Shown piece after piece: positions 44,141 to 52,692 of a stretch of DNA of 64,000 nucleotides (within the stretch, counting starts at the first letter, position 1; each line of letters begins with the position of its first letter). The stretch covers positions 1-64,000 of the forward strand of contig NZ_JARQTO010000009.1 in the NCBI RefSeq assembly GCF_029577735.1, given 5' to 3'. Source of the DNA: Exercitatus varius. GTDB taxonomy: Bacteria; Pseudomonadota; Gammaproteobacteria; Enterobacterales; Pasteurellaceae. Below the pieces are notes generated by a model. The model was given only the letters and a program-made list of their open reading frames with translations. It had not been told where the DNA came from and did no database searches. A program made the translations under genes and the position numbers.

Positions 44141-44944
44141 TTACGCATTCACCATAAAACGGGAAATGCGACCTTCTTTTTCTTCTTCTTCGCGAATCGT
44201 CATCACTTCGCAACCGTCGTCCGTCACCACAATTTCGTGTTCGTATTGCGCGGAATGGCTACGGTCTTTGGTTTTTACCGTCCAGCCGTCGCCCATCAGA
44301 CGCACTTCTTTTTTGCCGGCGTTAATCATCGGTTCGATAGTGAACACCATGCCTTTGCGCAAAATCACGCCGCCGTCGTCCGCATAATAATGCAGAACTT
44401 GCGGTTCCGCGTGATATACGTCGCCGATGCCGTGGCCGCAATATTCGCGCACTACGCTGAATCCTTCCTTTTCCGCGTATTCCTGAATGGCTTTGCCGAT
44501 GGAATTCAAACGTGCGCCCGGTTTCACCGCCCGAATGCCCTGATACAGGCATTCCTGCGTCACTTCGCACAAACGTTTATCGCGCGTGCTGGGTTCGCCC
44601 ACTACGTACATTTTGGAATTGTCGCCGAAATAACCGTCTTTGATCACGGTGACATCGAGATTCAGAATGTCGCCTTTTTTCAGTTTTTTCTCGAAACTCG
44701 GAATACCGTGGCACACCACTTCGTTCAAAGAAATGCAGGTTGCATGTTTGAAACCGTGATATCCCACGTTGGCGGGCTTCCCGCCCTGTACTTTTTCGAT
44801 GTATTCGTGACAAATACGATCCAGCTCACCGGTGGTGACACCTTCTTTAATATGCTCTTCAATCATTACCAGCACGTCAGACGCTAATTTGCAGGCAATG
44901 CGAATCTTTTCCAGTTCTTCTTCTGTTCTTAACGGAATAGCCAT
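44141..44944 (-). CDS. map: Methionine aminopeptidase type I
   Basis: The 267-residue protein (E. coli 264) has the pita-bread fold. It removes the initiator Met from nascent proteins. Metal ligands are seen in LNLDVTVIKDGYFGDNS (two Asp), YCGHGIG (His), FTIEPM (Glu) and QYEHEIVV (Glu). AGGAGATAATT precedes the ATG at 44944. It is divergent from erpA. Confidence 0.97.
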   Translation of the reverse strand: MAIPLRTEEELEKIRIACKLASDVLVMIEEHIKEGVTTGELDRICHEYIEKVQGGKPANVGYHGFKHATCISLNEVVCHGIPSFEKKLKKGDILNLDVTVIKDGYFGDNSKMYVVGEPSTRDKRLCEVTQECLYQGIRAVKPGARLNSIGKAIQEYAEKEGFSVVREYCGHGIGDVYHAEPQVLHYYADDGGVILRKGMVFTIEPMINAGKKEVRLMGDGWTVKTKDRSHSAQYEHEIVVTDDGCEVMTIREEEEKEGRISRFMVNA

Positions 44945-45003
44945 AATTATCTCCTAAATAGCGCGCGTATCATAGCATTAAACGGGCGGGAGTGAAAATA
45001 TCC

Positions 45004-45032
45004 TTGAACGAATCAGTCGGTTATTAGATAAT
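45004..45032 (+). promoter_or_regulatory. erpA promoter
   Basis: A -35 TTGAAC (45004-45009), 17-bp spacer and -10 GATAAT (45027-45032) lie 41 bp upstream of the erpA start. No convincing IscR site was noticed. Confidence 0.65.
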
Positions 45033-45072
45033 GAGCGAATTAATTTTTTGAGTAGAAAGTAGGAAAGCAATT

Positions 45073-45414
45073 ATGTCAGATATTTCAGTGCCGCTCACCT
45101 TTACCGACGCGGCAGCCAATAAAGTAAAAAGTTTAATTACCGACGAAGAAAATCCGGATCTTAAATTACGCGTTTATATTACGGGCGGCGGTTGCAGCGG
45201 CTTCCAATACGGTTTCACCTTCGATGAAAAAGTGAACGAAGGCGACCTGACCGTAGAAAATGCCGGCGTGCAGCTGGTGATTGATCCGATGAGTTTGCAA
45301 TATTTAATCGGCGGCACGGTAGATTACACCGAAGGCCTGGAAGGTTCCCGTTTTGTGGTGCAAAACCCGAATGCCTCCAGCACCTGCGGCTGCGGTTCAT
45401 CTTTCAGCATCTAA
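45073..45414 (+). CDS. erpA: Iron-sulfur cluster insertion protein ErpA
   Basis: The 113-residue A-type carrier protein has the three conserved Fe-S cysteines C41 (GGGCSGFQYGF), C105 and C107 (STCGCGSSF). It delivers [4Fe-4S] clusters to client enzymes such as IspG/IspH. The N-terminus (SDISVPLTFTDAAANKV) fits ErpA rather than IscA. AGGAAAG precedes the ATG. It is followed at 20 bp by yacL. Confidence 0.96.
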   Translation: MSDISVPLTFTDAAANKVKSLITDEENPDLKLRVYITGGGCSGFQYGFTFDEKVNEGDLTVENAGVQLVIDPMSLQYLIGGTVDYTEGLEGSRFVVQNPNASSTCGCGSSFSI

Positions 45415-45434
45415 CCGGCGACCGGGTACGCGCG

Positions 45435-45803
45435 ATGGATTTCCAATTCACCTCCTTGCACGGCGATATCGTGGCGAAATGTTCCATGGAACACATTGCG
45501 CTGGCGAATTGGTTTAACATCGAAGTGCGGTCAAATTCTTCATTAATTTTCACCGCACTTGCGGAAATCGCCAAAGCGCAAAACCATAACGGCGAGCGGG
45601 AAAGTTGCCTAATCGGCAAGGAATACAGTCTGTTTATTCGCGCCGACGAAGTGATGGTAAAAGCCAATAATCTCGACATTACGGCCGATCCCGAACAGGA
45701 ATTGGAGCAAAATTTTCATTATTACGACGCGGAAAGCATCGCTTTTTGCGGCTTGGAAGATTTCGAACATTTTTTACGTTCCTATCAGGACTTTATTCAA
45801 TAA
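45435..45803 (+). CDS. yacL: UPF0231 family protein YacL
   Basis: The 122-residue soluble protein aligns with E. coli YacL at the start (MDFQF versus MDYEF), at EYSLFIRADEVMVKAN and at YYDAESIAFCGLEDF. Its function is unknown. There is no good ribosome site before the ATG, so expression may depend on erpA translation. It has an inverted pair of exact uptake cores inside the coding sequence (45523-45531 and 45552-45560), encoding VRSNSS and TALAEI. Confidence 0.85.
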   Translation: MDFQFTSLHGDIVAKCSMEHIALANWFNIEVRSNSSLIFTALAEIAKAQNHNGERESCLIGKEYSLFIRADEVMVKANNLDITADPEQELEQNFHYYDAESIAFCGLEDFEHFLRSYQDFIQ

Positions 45804-45936
45804 CCAACCCGTCCCGCACAAGCCATAAGCGCCCGTTTAACCCAAAAAGTGCGGTCAAATTTTTACTCGTTTTTCAGAATAATATGCTAGAATCTTTTCG
45901 TTTCCGAGAAAAACAAACGTTAAAACGGCATTTAAT

Positions 45937-48327
45937 ATGGCAGGCGAACAACGAAATACTTCCTCAAAATCTAACGAAAACGTCAAAAATACGGTACCTT
46001 GGACCCAAACCTGGAAAATGACCGCCCTAAAAATCGCATTTACCGGCGCGTCGTTATTTGCGTTTTACGGAATTTATTTAGACGGTCAAATCCGCTCCAA
46101 AATGGACGGACAAGTCTGGCGCCTGCCCGCCGAAGTGTACAGCCGGATTCAGAGCATTCGCCTGGCGGATAAATTATCTCTCGAGCAAGTCAAACAACTG
46201 TTGCTTGATAACGATTATCGCCAAACCACGCTGGTTGCCGCGCCGGGCGACTTCAAAATCGAAGACAACACCATCGTCCTTTTGCGCCGCGCCTTTCCAT
46301 TTCCGGAACATCCCGAAGCTCAGCGGGTTTTTCGTCTGCGTTTCAACGATAATCAAAAATTAGCCGTCATTGAAGATTTAATCAATCTGAAAGCGATTGA
46401 TGAATTTCGCCTGGCGCCTAAACTCATTGCCATGCTGCAATCGGGAGAGGAAAAAGAAGAACGCCTAGCGATACCGCTGCAAAACTATCCTCGTTTATTG
46501 ATCGACACACTGATTTTAACCGAAGATCGCCGTTTTTATGAACATGGCGGCGTGAGCCCATTGGGTATCGCGCGCGCCATGTATACCAATTTCCGCGCCG
46601 GTCACACGGTGCAAGGCGGCAGTACGCTCACTCAGCAGTTAGTCAAAAACCTTTTCCTAACCAACGAACGTTCGCTCAGCCGAAAAATCAACGAAGCCTT
46701 TATGGCGGTAATGCTGGATTTACGTTACGACAAAAATACCATTCTCGAAACCTATCTGAACGAAGTCTATCTCGGACAAAACGGCGATTCCCAAGTACAC
46801 GGTTTCGAGCTGGCAAGTCATTTCTATTTCGGATTACCGGTTCGCGAAATTAATCTGGATCAAATCGCACTTCTGGTAGGCATGGTGAAAGGCCCTTCTT
46901 TGTACAATCCTTGGCGTAATCCGAACAACGCTCTCGAACGGCGAAACGTGGTGCTGCGCTTAATGCTGGAACACCAAATGATCGATCAGGAATTGTACGA
47001 CACGCTCAGCAAACGCCCGCTTGGCGTGCAAGAACGAGGAAAAATTGCGCGAAATTATCCGGCTTTCATCCAAACTATGCAGGCTGAACTGCGTGAAAAT
47101 TTAGGCGAAAACAGAGAAGGTCGCTTACAGGGCGCGCGGATTTTCAGCACGCTGGATCTGAAACAACAAAGTTACGCCGAACAAACCGTGATTAACGCGA
47201 CGGCGGAATTACAGTTACGCACCAAAAATCCCGCGCTGCAATCGGCTATGATCATCGCCGATTATAAAAAAGGGGAAATTCGCGCGGTGGTGGGCGGCAC
47301 CCAAACCAATTACGCGGGCTTTAACCGCGCGACCATGGCGCAACGACAAATCGGCTCGCTGGTAAAACCTTCCGTTTATTTGACCGCACTTACTCAGCCG
47401 GAATCATTCCGTTTAAACACGCCGTTGAACAATCGTCCGATTACCATCAACGTGAAAGGCAGTCCGCCCTGGCAACCGCGCAACTATGACAAACATTACG
47501 GCGGTTCCGTGCTGATGGTTGACGCATTGGCGCGCTCCCTCAATATTCCGACGGTCAATCTGGGCATGAAAGTCGGTTTGAAGAAAGTCATCGAAACTCA
47601 GCAAGCGATGGGCTGGGACAGAGTCAAAATTCCCCGGGTGCCGTCAATGCTGCTCGGCTCATATTCCATTTCGCCTTACGACGTCACGAAACTTTATCAG
47701 GTAATTGCCAACAACGGCGGCAAAATCCCGCTTTCCACCATTGAAAGCGTTAACGATCGGCAAGGAAATGTTATTTATCGGCATAATACCGAAGCGGAAC
47801 AAGTCGTGCCTGCCGAAGCGGCGTTCCAAACCGTTTACGCCATGCAGCAAGCGGTGGAACGCGGCACCGGACGCAGTCTGCAGGAAAATTACGCCGATCT
47901 GCATTTGGCGGGAAAAACCGGCACCACAAACGACGCAAGAGATACCTGGTTTGTCGGTATTGACGGCGAAAATGTGACAACGGTTTGGCTGGGTCGCGAT
48001 GATAACGGCGAAACCAGACTCACCGGCGCCAGCGGCGCATTATATTTGTATAAAGATTATCTAAAACGCACCACGGCAACACCGTTAAAACCGAACAAAC
48101 CGAATGACATAAAATGGGTGGGAATTAACAGTTACGGCAGTTGGGATTGTTACAGTCCGGTCAGAAATATCCCCGTGTGGGCGAATAAAAATCAGAATTT
48201 CTGTAGCGGCGACAGACCGGAAGTGGTCGAAGCGCAACCGGGCGGCGCCGCACCGATTATCGTTCAACCGGCACAACCCGCAGCGCCTCAATATGTCCCG
48301 ATTGAAGACGCCAAGCCGGCGGGATAA
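45937..48327 (+). CDS. mrcB: Penicillin-binding protein 1B
   Basis: The 796-residue bifunctional peptidoglycan synthase has a short cytosolic tail and one membrane helix (about 30-50). A UB2H-like domain follows (LSLEQVKQLLLDNDYRQ). The GT51 transglycosylase has EDRRFYEHGG near 197 and GGSTLTQQLVKNLFL. The transpeptidase has S-x-x-K in GSLVKP (Ser near 474), SLN and KTGTT near 660. The UB2H domain and the MAGEQ start point to PBP1b rather than PBP1a. No ribosome site is clear before the ATG at 45937. The C-terminus is Pro/Ala-rich. Confidence 0.95.
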   Translation: MAGEQRNTSSKSNENVKNTVPWTQTWKMTALKIAFTGASLFAFYGIYLDGQIRSKMDGQVWRLPAEVYSRIQSIRLADKLSLEQVKQLLLDNDYRQTTLVAAPGDFKIEDNTIVLLRRAFPFPEHPEAQRVFRLRFNDNQKLAVIEDLINLKAIDEFRLAPKLIAMLQSGEEKEERLAIPLQNYPRLLIDTLILTEDRRFYEHGGVSPLGIARAMYTNFRAGHTVQGGSTLTQQLVKNLFLTNERSLSRKINEAFMAVMLDLRYDKNTILETYLNEVYLGQNGDSQVHGFELASHFYFGLPVREINLDQIALLVGMVKGPSLYNPWRNPNNALERRNVVLRLMLEHQMIDQELYDTLSKRPLGVQERGKIARNYPAFIQTMQAELRENLGENREGRLQGARIFSTLDLKQQSYAEQTVINATAELQLRTKNPALQSAMIIADYKKGEIRAVVGGTQTNYAGFNRATMAQRQIGSLVKPSVYLTALTQPESFRLNTPLNNRPITINVKGSPPWQPRNYDKHYGGSVLMVDALARSLNIPTVNLGMKVGLKKVIETQQAMGWDRVKIPRVPSMLLGSYSISPYDVTKLYQVIANNGGKIPLSTIESVNDRQGNVIYRHNTEAEQVVPAEAAFQTVYAMQQAVERGTGRSLQENYADLHLAGKTGTTNDARDTWFVGIDGENVTTVWLGRDDNGETRLTGASGALYLYKDYLKRTTATPLKPNKPNDIKWVGINSYGSWDCYSPVRNIPVWANKNQNFCSGDRPEVVEAQPGGAAPIIVQPAQPAAPQYVPIEDAKPAG

Positions 48328-48448
48328 TCCGGCGGCTCGGCAAATAATTTAACCGTTGATCCAAAAGTGCGGGCAAATTTAGCCGCATTTTTTATGCTGA
48401 TAACCGAACGCTTCTTAAACCGATTTCATCATTGCCGTAAAAACAGTC

Positions 48449-48480
48449 AAAAAAAAGACCGCACTTTCATGCGGTCTTCC
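48449..48480 (-). terminator. Terminator of gapA made from an uptake sequence
   Basis: AAGACCGCA (48455-48463) pairs with TGCGGTCTT (48470-48478) around TTTCA. On the gapA strand it is followed by an eight-T run. One arm is the exact uptake core ACCGCACTT. Confidence 0.9.
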
Positions 48481-48500
48481 GTTTATTCTAACAAAGAGAA

Positions 48501-49520
48501 TTAACCTTTGTAGTTGTAGATATGCGCTACTAAGTCTAATACTTTGTTTGAATAACCGGTTTCGTTATCGTACCAAGATACCAATTTCACGAAAGTATCG
48601 GTTAATGCGATACCAGCGTCGGCATCGAATACGGAAGTTAATGCGCAACCGTTGAAGTCCGTAGAAACTACGGCATCTTCAGTGTAACCTAAAACGCCTT
48701 TCAATTCGCCGTTGAAAGTTTTACCTTCCGCCGCATCTTTGATCGCCGCTTTAATGGTTTCGTACGAAGCTGGTCTTTCTAAGTTCACGGTTAAGTCAAC
48801 AACGGAAACGTTTGGTGTAGGAACACGGAACGCCATACCGGTTAATTTACCGTTCAATGCAGGTAATACTTTACCCACGGCTTTTGCCGCACCGGTTGAT
48901 GACGGGATGATGTTTTGAGCTGCACCGCGGCCGCCGCGCCAGTCTTTCATTGAAGGACCGTCAACGGTTTTTTGTGTTGCCGTTGTTGCGTGAACGGTTG
49001 TCATTAAACCGTCTTTGATACCGAAAGTTTCGTGAATAACACGGGCTAACGGCGCTAAACAGTTAGTTGTACAAGATGCGTTGGATACGATGTCCTGGCC
49101 TGCGTATGCGTTGAAGTTAACGCCGCGTACGAACATTGGAGTGGCGTCTTTTGAAGGACCGGTCATAACTACTTTTTTCGCACCTGCGGTAATGTGTTTA
49201 CGAGCGGTTTCGTCCGTTAAGAATAAACCTGTCGCTTCAACTGCGATATCAACACCGATTGCGCCCCAGTTTAAGTTCGCCGGATCACGTTCAGCCGTTA
49301 CACGGATAGATTTACCGTTAACCACCAAGTTACCGTCTTTCACTTCAACCGAACCATCGAAACGACCGTGAGTTGAATCATATTTCAGCATGTATGCCAT
49401 GTACTCAACATCGATTAAATCGTTGATACCCACAACTTCGATATCATCACGTTGTTGTGCAGCACGGAATACGATACGACCGATACGACCGAAACCATTG
49501 ATACCAATTTTAATTGCCAT
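48501..49520 (-). CDS. gapA: Glyceraldehyde-3-phosphate dehydrogenase
   Basis: The 339-residue glycolytic enzyme has the NAD-binding GINGFGRIGR (7-16) and catalytic C150 in SNASCTTNCLAP; WYDNETGYS closes the fold. Codon use is visibly biased to preferred codons (GGT, GTT, AAC), as expected for a very highly expressed gene, and it contains no exact uptake core. AGAAGGTGAAAATCTT precedes the ATG. It is monocistronic with its own extended -10 promoter and terminator. Confidence 0.98.
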   Translation of the reverse strand: MAIKIGINGFGRIGRIVFRAAQQRDDIEVVGINDLIDVEYMAYMLKYDSTHGRFDGSVEVKDGNLVVNGKSIRVTAERDPANLNWGAIGVDIAVEATGLFLTDETARKHITAGAKKVVMTGPSKDATPMFVRGVNFNAYAGQDIVSNASCTTNCLAPLARVIHETFGIKDGLMTTVHATTATQKTVDGPSMKDWRGGRGAAQNIIPSSTGAAKAVGKVLPALNGKLTGMAFRVPTPNVSVVDLTVNLERPASYETIKAAIKDAAEGKTFNGELKGVLGYTEDAVVSTDFNGCALTSVFDADAGIALTDTFVKLVSWYDNETGYSNKVLDLVAHIYNYKG

Positions 49521-49604
49521 AAGATTTTCACCTTCTTTTCTAAGTTAAACAAAATTATTACAGTCCGATTTACTCATGATTAAGTATCTACCTGTTACTT
49601 CGTG

Positions 49605-49632
49605 ATTATAGCACGGTTTCCTTACAGAACAA
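49605..49632 (-). promoter_or_regulatory. gapA promoter (extended -10)
   Basis: On the minus strand TGCTATAAT gives an extended -10 with perfect TATAAT (49610-49605), and -35 TTGTTC (49632-49627) lies 16 bp upstream. The leader is about 80 nt. A CRP-like CGTGATCTATGTCAAA (49670-49685) sits farther upstream; its role is uncertain. Confidence 0.7.
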
Positions 49633-49795
49633 TCCAGACTACGGAAATAACTATAACAGATAAGTATTTCGTGATCTATGTCAAATTTTCCCGTTTCCCC
49701 GCACAATTCCAAACGATTCAAAAAACTATGAAAAATTTCACCGCACTTTTGCGTAAAATTTGGCATAATGAAGCAAAAAGAACAGAGGTAAAACC

Positions 49796-50434
49796 ATGGC
49801 TCAAGGCAATTTATACATCCTTTCCGCCCCGAGCGGCGCGGGCAAATCGTCACTCATCGCGGCACTGCTGAAAAACGATACGCAAAACTCCATGACGGTG
49901 GCCGTTTCCCACACCACGCGCCCACCCCGTCCCGGCGAACAAAACGGCGTGCATTACCATTTTGTGAACGTCGAAGAATTCGAAACTCTGATTGAACAGG
50001 ACGCCTTTTTGGAATACGCCAAAGTGTTCGGCGGCAACTATTACGGCACCTCCCTGCCGGCAATCGAAAAAAACCTCGCCGCGGGGATTGACGTTTTTCT
50101 GGACATCGACTGGCAGGGCGCTCAACAAATTCGCCAAAAAGTGCCGAATGTAAAAAGTATTTTTATTCTTCCGCCTTCTTTGCAGGAACTGGAGCGCCGC
50201 CTTATCGGACGCGGTCAGGACAGCGCCGAGGTAATCGCGGATCGCATGTCGAAAGCGGTGGATGAAATATCCCATTACAACGAATACGATTATGTGATCG
50301 TAAACGACGATTTTCATCAGGCATTGGCGGATTTAGTCCACATTCTGCGGGCGGAAAAATTAACTCTGGCTTATCAGGAAACACAAAATCGCGCATTAAT
50401 TCAGGAATTACTGGCAAAACAGACCGCACTTTAG
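49796..50434 (+). CDS. gmk: Guanylate kinase
   Basis: The 212-residue protein (E. coli 207) phosphorylates GMP with ATP. The P-loop SAPSGAGKSSL (10-20), SHTTRPPRPGE and VHYHFV (GMP binding) and the DIDWQGAQQIR segment are all present. AGAGGTAAAACC precedes the ATG. It heads gmk-rpoZ-spoT-recG. The last codons overlap an uptake core near 50424. Confidence 0.97.
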   Translation: MAQGNLYILSAPSGAGKSSLIAALLKNDTQNSMTVAVSHTTRPPRPGEQNGVHYHFVNVEEFETLIEQDAFLEYAKVFGGNYYGTSLPAIEKNLAAGIDVFLDIDWQGAQQIRQKVPNVKSIFILPPSLQELERRLIGRGQDSAEVIADRMSKAVDEISHYNEYDYVIVNDDFHQALADLVHILRAEKLTLAYQETQNRALIQELLAKQTAL

Positions 50435-50490
50435 TATGATTAAAAATCCTTTAAAACGAACTTAAAAGAATAAATTTGGAGTAAATAATT

Positions 50491-50757
50491 ATGGCGCGCG
50501 TAACAGTGCAAGATGCAGTGGAAAAAATCGGTAACCGTTTTGATTTAATTTTAACCGCAGCCCGTCGAGCAAGACAGTTGCAGTTAAATCAACGCGAACC
50601 CTTGGTACCGGAAGACAACGACAAACCGACCGTGATTGCGTTACGGGAAATCGAAAAAGGCTTAATCAACGACGATATTATGGATGCGCAAGAGCGTCAG
50701 GACGCGTTATTGCAAAATCAGAGCGAAGAAGCCGCCATTTCTTTATTGACCGCTTAA
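50491..50757 (+). CDS. rpoZ: RNA polymerase omega subunit
   Basis: The 88-residue protein (E. coli 91) opens MARVTVQDAVEKIGNRFDL, the conserved core that latches the beta' subunit and forms part of ppGpp site 1. TTGGAGTAAATAATT precedes the ATG. It sits directly upstream of spoT, the conserved pairing of a ppGpp-binding polymerase subunit with a ppGpp enzyme. Confidence 0.97.
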   Translation: MARVTVQDAVEKIGNRFDLILTAARRARQLQLNQREPLVPEDNDKPTVIALREIEKGLINDDIMDAQERQDALLQNQSEEAAISLLTA

Positions 50758-50804
50758 TTCTATTAAAAGTGCGGTCGATTTTTGAATAATTTTAAGGGGG
50801 ACTT

Positions 50805-52667
50805 ATGGATTTGTTTGAACCTTTAGATCACATTATTCAGGAATATTTGCCCCCCGAGCAAATCGAATTGGTGAAGCGCGCATTCGTGATTGCGCGCGAC
50901 GCCCACGAAGGACAATTCCGCTCCAGCGGCGAACCGTACATCACACATCCCGTGGCCGTCGCAAGTATTATTGCGCAAATGCGCCTCGATCACGAAGCGG
51001 TCATGGCCGCACTGCTTCATGATGTCATCGAAGACACGCCTTATACCGAAGAACAACTTGCCGCGGAATTCGGGCAAAACGTCGCCGAAATCGTGGCCGG
51101 CGTATCCAAACTGGACAAACTGAAATTCCGGACGCGCCAGGAAGCGCAGGCGGAAAGTTTCCGTAAAATGATTCTCGCCATGACGAAAGATATTCGCGTG
51201 GTGTTAATTAAACTGGCCGACCGCACTCATAATATGCGAACGCTGGGTTCGTTGCGTCCCGATAAACGTCGCCGTATCGCTAAAGAAACCCTGGAAATTT
51301 ATAGCCCGCTGGCTCATCGTCTCGGTATCGAACATGTGAAAAACGAGCTGGAAGATTTATGCTTTCAGGCGATGCATCCCAAACGTTACGCCGTGTTAAC
51401 CAAGGTTATCGAAAACACCCGCGGCAACCAGCACGAGCTCATCGAACCGATTCTGGAAGAACTTGAACAACGACTACGCGCCGCCTATATTCCGTCGCGG
51501 GTGTACGGTCGCGAAAAGCCGTTGTATTACATTTACAAATCCTTGCGCCAACGCGAACAAAAATTCCGTTCGATTCTGGATATTTACAACTTTCGCGTGG
51601 TCGTGACCACCATAGACGATTGCTATCGGGCGCTGGGTTGCATTCACAGTTTCTATAAACCGAGACCGGGCCAAATTAAAGATTACATCGCCGTGCCGAA
51701 ATCCAACGGTTATCAGGCTTTACATACTTTTACCATCGGTCCGAAGGGCGTGCCGGTTGCAGTGCAAATCCGTACGGAAGAAATGGATCAAATCGCCAAA
51801 ATGGGCGTGACGGCGCATTGGGTTTACAAACAAGGCGGCAAAAACGACGGTACGACCGCTCAAATTAAAGCACAAAACTGGCTGCAGAATATCATCGATT
51901 TACAGCAAAGTGCGGGCAATTCTTTCGAATTTATTGAAAGTGTTAAATCCGATTTGTTCTCTCATGAAATTTATGTTTTTACCCCGAAAGGACGGATTAT
52001 CGAGCTGCCGGAAGGCGCCACCCCGGTGGATTTTGCCTATGCGGTACACACTGACGTAGGCAATTCCTGTGTGGGCGCCAAAGTGGAACGTGCCGATTAT
52101 CCGCTGTCTCAGCCGTTGGTTTCGGGACAAACCGTTGAAATTATCACTTCGCCGAACGCCCGACCAAAAGCCGGTTGGTTGAATTTTGTGGTGACGGGAC
52201 GCGCCAAATCGAAAATCCGTCAAACCTTAAAAACTCATGAAAATCCGACCGCACTTTCCGACAATAAGCTGCCGCTTCATTGCGCCAAATGTTGTCACCC
52301 GATTCCGGGCGATCCCGTTGCCGGTTATGAAACGTCGGCCAAAGAAATCACCGTGCACCATCAGCAATGCATCAATTTACGCAAACATACCGACCACCTT
52401 GTGCCGGTGTCGCTGGATAACGAACAAAGCGAATTTGAAGCGGAATTACGCATTCAGATGCAAACCCAATCCACTTTGGGCCGTTTAATGAATGCGATTT
52501 CTGCGGCACAAAGCACGGTACACAGCATTTGGACCGAAGACGCCGATGAAGAAAGTCTGGCGATTCTGTTAGTCACGGCAAAAGATACGGAACATTTGGC
52601 GCGCATTATTCATCTCATTCGTCGCGTATCGGGCGTGACGGGCGTTAAACGCAATATCAACGCTTAA
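50805..52667 (+). CDS. spoT: Bifunctional (p)ppGpp synthetase/hydrolase SpoT, helical domain missing
   Basis: The 620-residue product compares with 702 in E. coli. The HD hydrolase is intact (HDVIEDT with H72/D73; LADRTHNMRTL). The synthetase has FRSILDIYNFRVVV and IAVPKSNGYQALHT. The TGS domain (IYVFTPKGRIIELP to NARPKAGWLNFV) ends near residue 473. The zinc-finger/conserved-cysteine domain CAKCCHPIPGDP begins near 487, and ACT closes the chain. The helical domain that normally separates TGS from the Cys domain (about 80 residues in E. coli) is absent, replaced by a short linker containing an uptake core (near 52248). The frame is intact, so this is a deletion form and not a pseudogene. AAGGGGGACTT precedes the ATG. 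Confidence 0.93.
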   Translation: MDLFEPLDHIIQEYLPPEQIELVKRAFVIARDAHEGQFRSSGEPYITHPVAVASIIAQMRLDHEAVMAALLHDVIEDTPYTEEQLAAEFGQNVAEIVAGVSKLDKLKFRTRQEAQAESFRKMILAMTKDIRVVLIKLADRTHNMRTLGSLRPDKRRRIAKETLEIYSPLAHRLGIEHVKNELEDLCFQAMHPKRYAVLTKVIENTRGNQHELIEPILEELEQRLRAAYIPSRVYGREKPLYYIYKSLRQREQKFRSILDIYNFRVVVTTIDDCYRALGCIHSFYKPRPGQIKDYIAVPKSNGYQALHTFTIGPKGVPVAVQIRTEEMDQIAKMGVTAHWVYKQGGKNDGTTAQIKAQNWLQNIIDLQQSAGNSFEFIESVKSDLFSHEIYVFTPKGRIIELPEGATPVDFAYAVHTDVGNSCVGAKVERADYPLSQPLVSGQTVEIITSPNARPKAGWLNFVVTGRAKSKIRQTLKTHENPTALSDNKLPLHCAKCCHPIPGDPVAGYETSAKEITVHHQQCINLRKHTDHLVPVSLDNEQSEFEAELRIQMQTQSTLGRLMNAISAAQSTVHSIWTEDADEESLAILLVTAKDTEHLARIIHLIRRVSGVTGVKRNINA

Positions 52668-52692
52668 CAATTTTCGAAACGGTGCCGAACCG

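Noticed and set aside
49670..49685. CRP site between gapA and gmk (CGTGATCTATGTCAAA)
   Set aside because: It matches the TGTGA-N6-TCACA frame at 8 of 10 defined bases, but it is about 70-80 bp from the gapA start site and has no clear relation to a gmk promoter. Mentioned only in the gapA promoter entry.
52227..52277. spoT as a pseudogene or frameshifted gene
   Set aside because: The frame is continuous through the domain junction, and all downstream motifs (CAKCCHPIPGDP, ACT) are intact. An internal in-frame deletion fits better.
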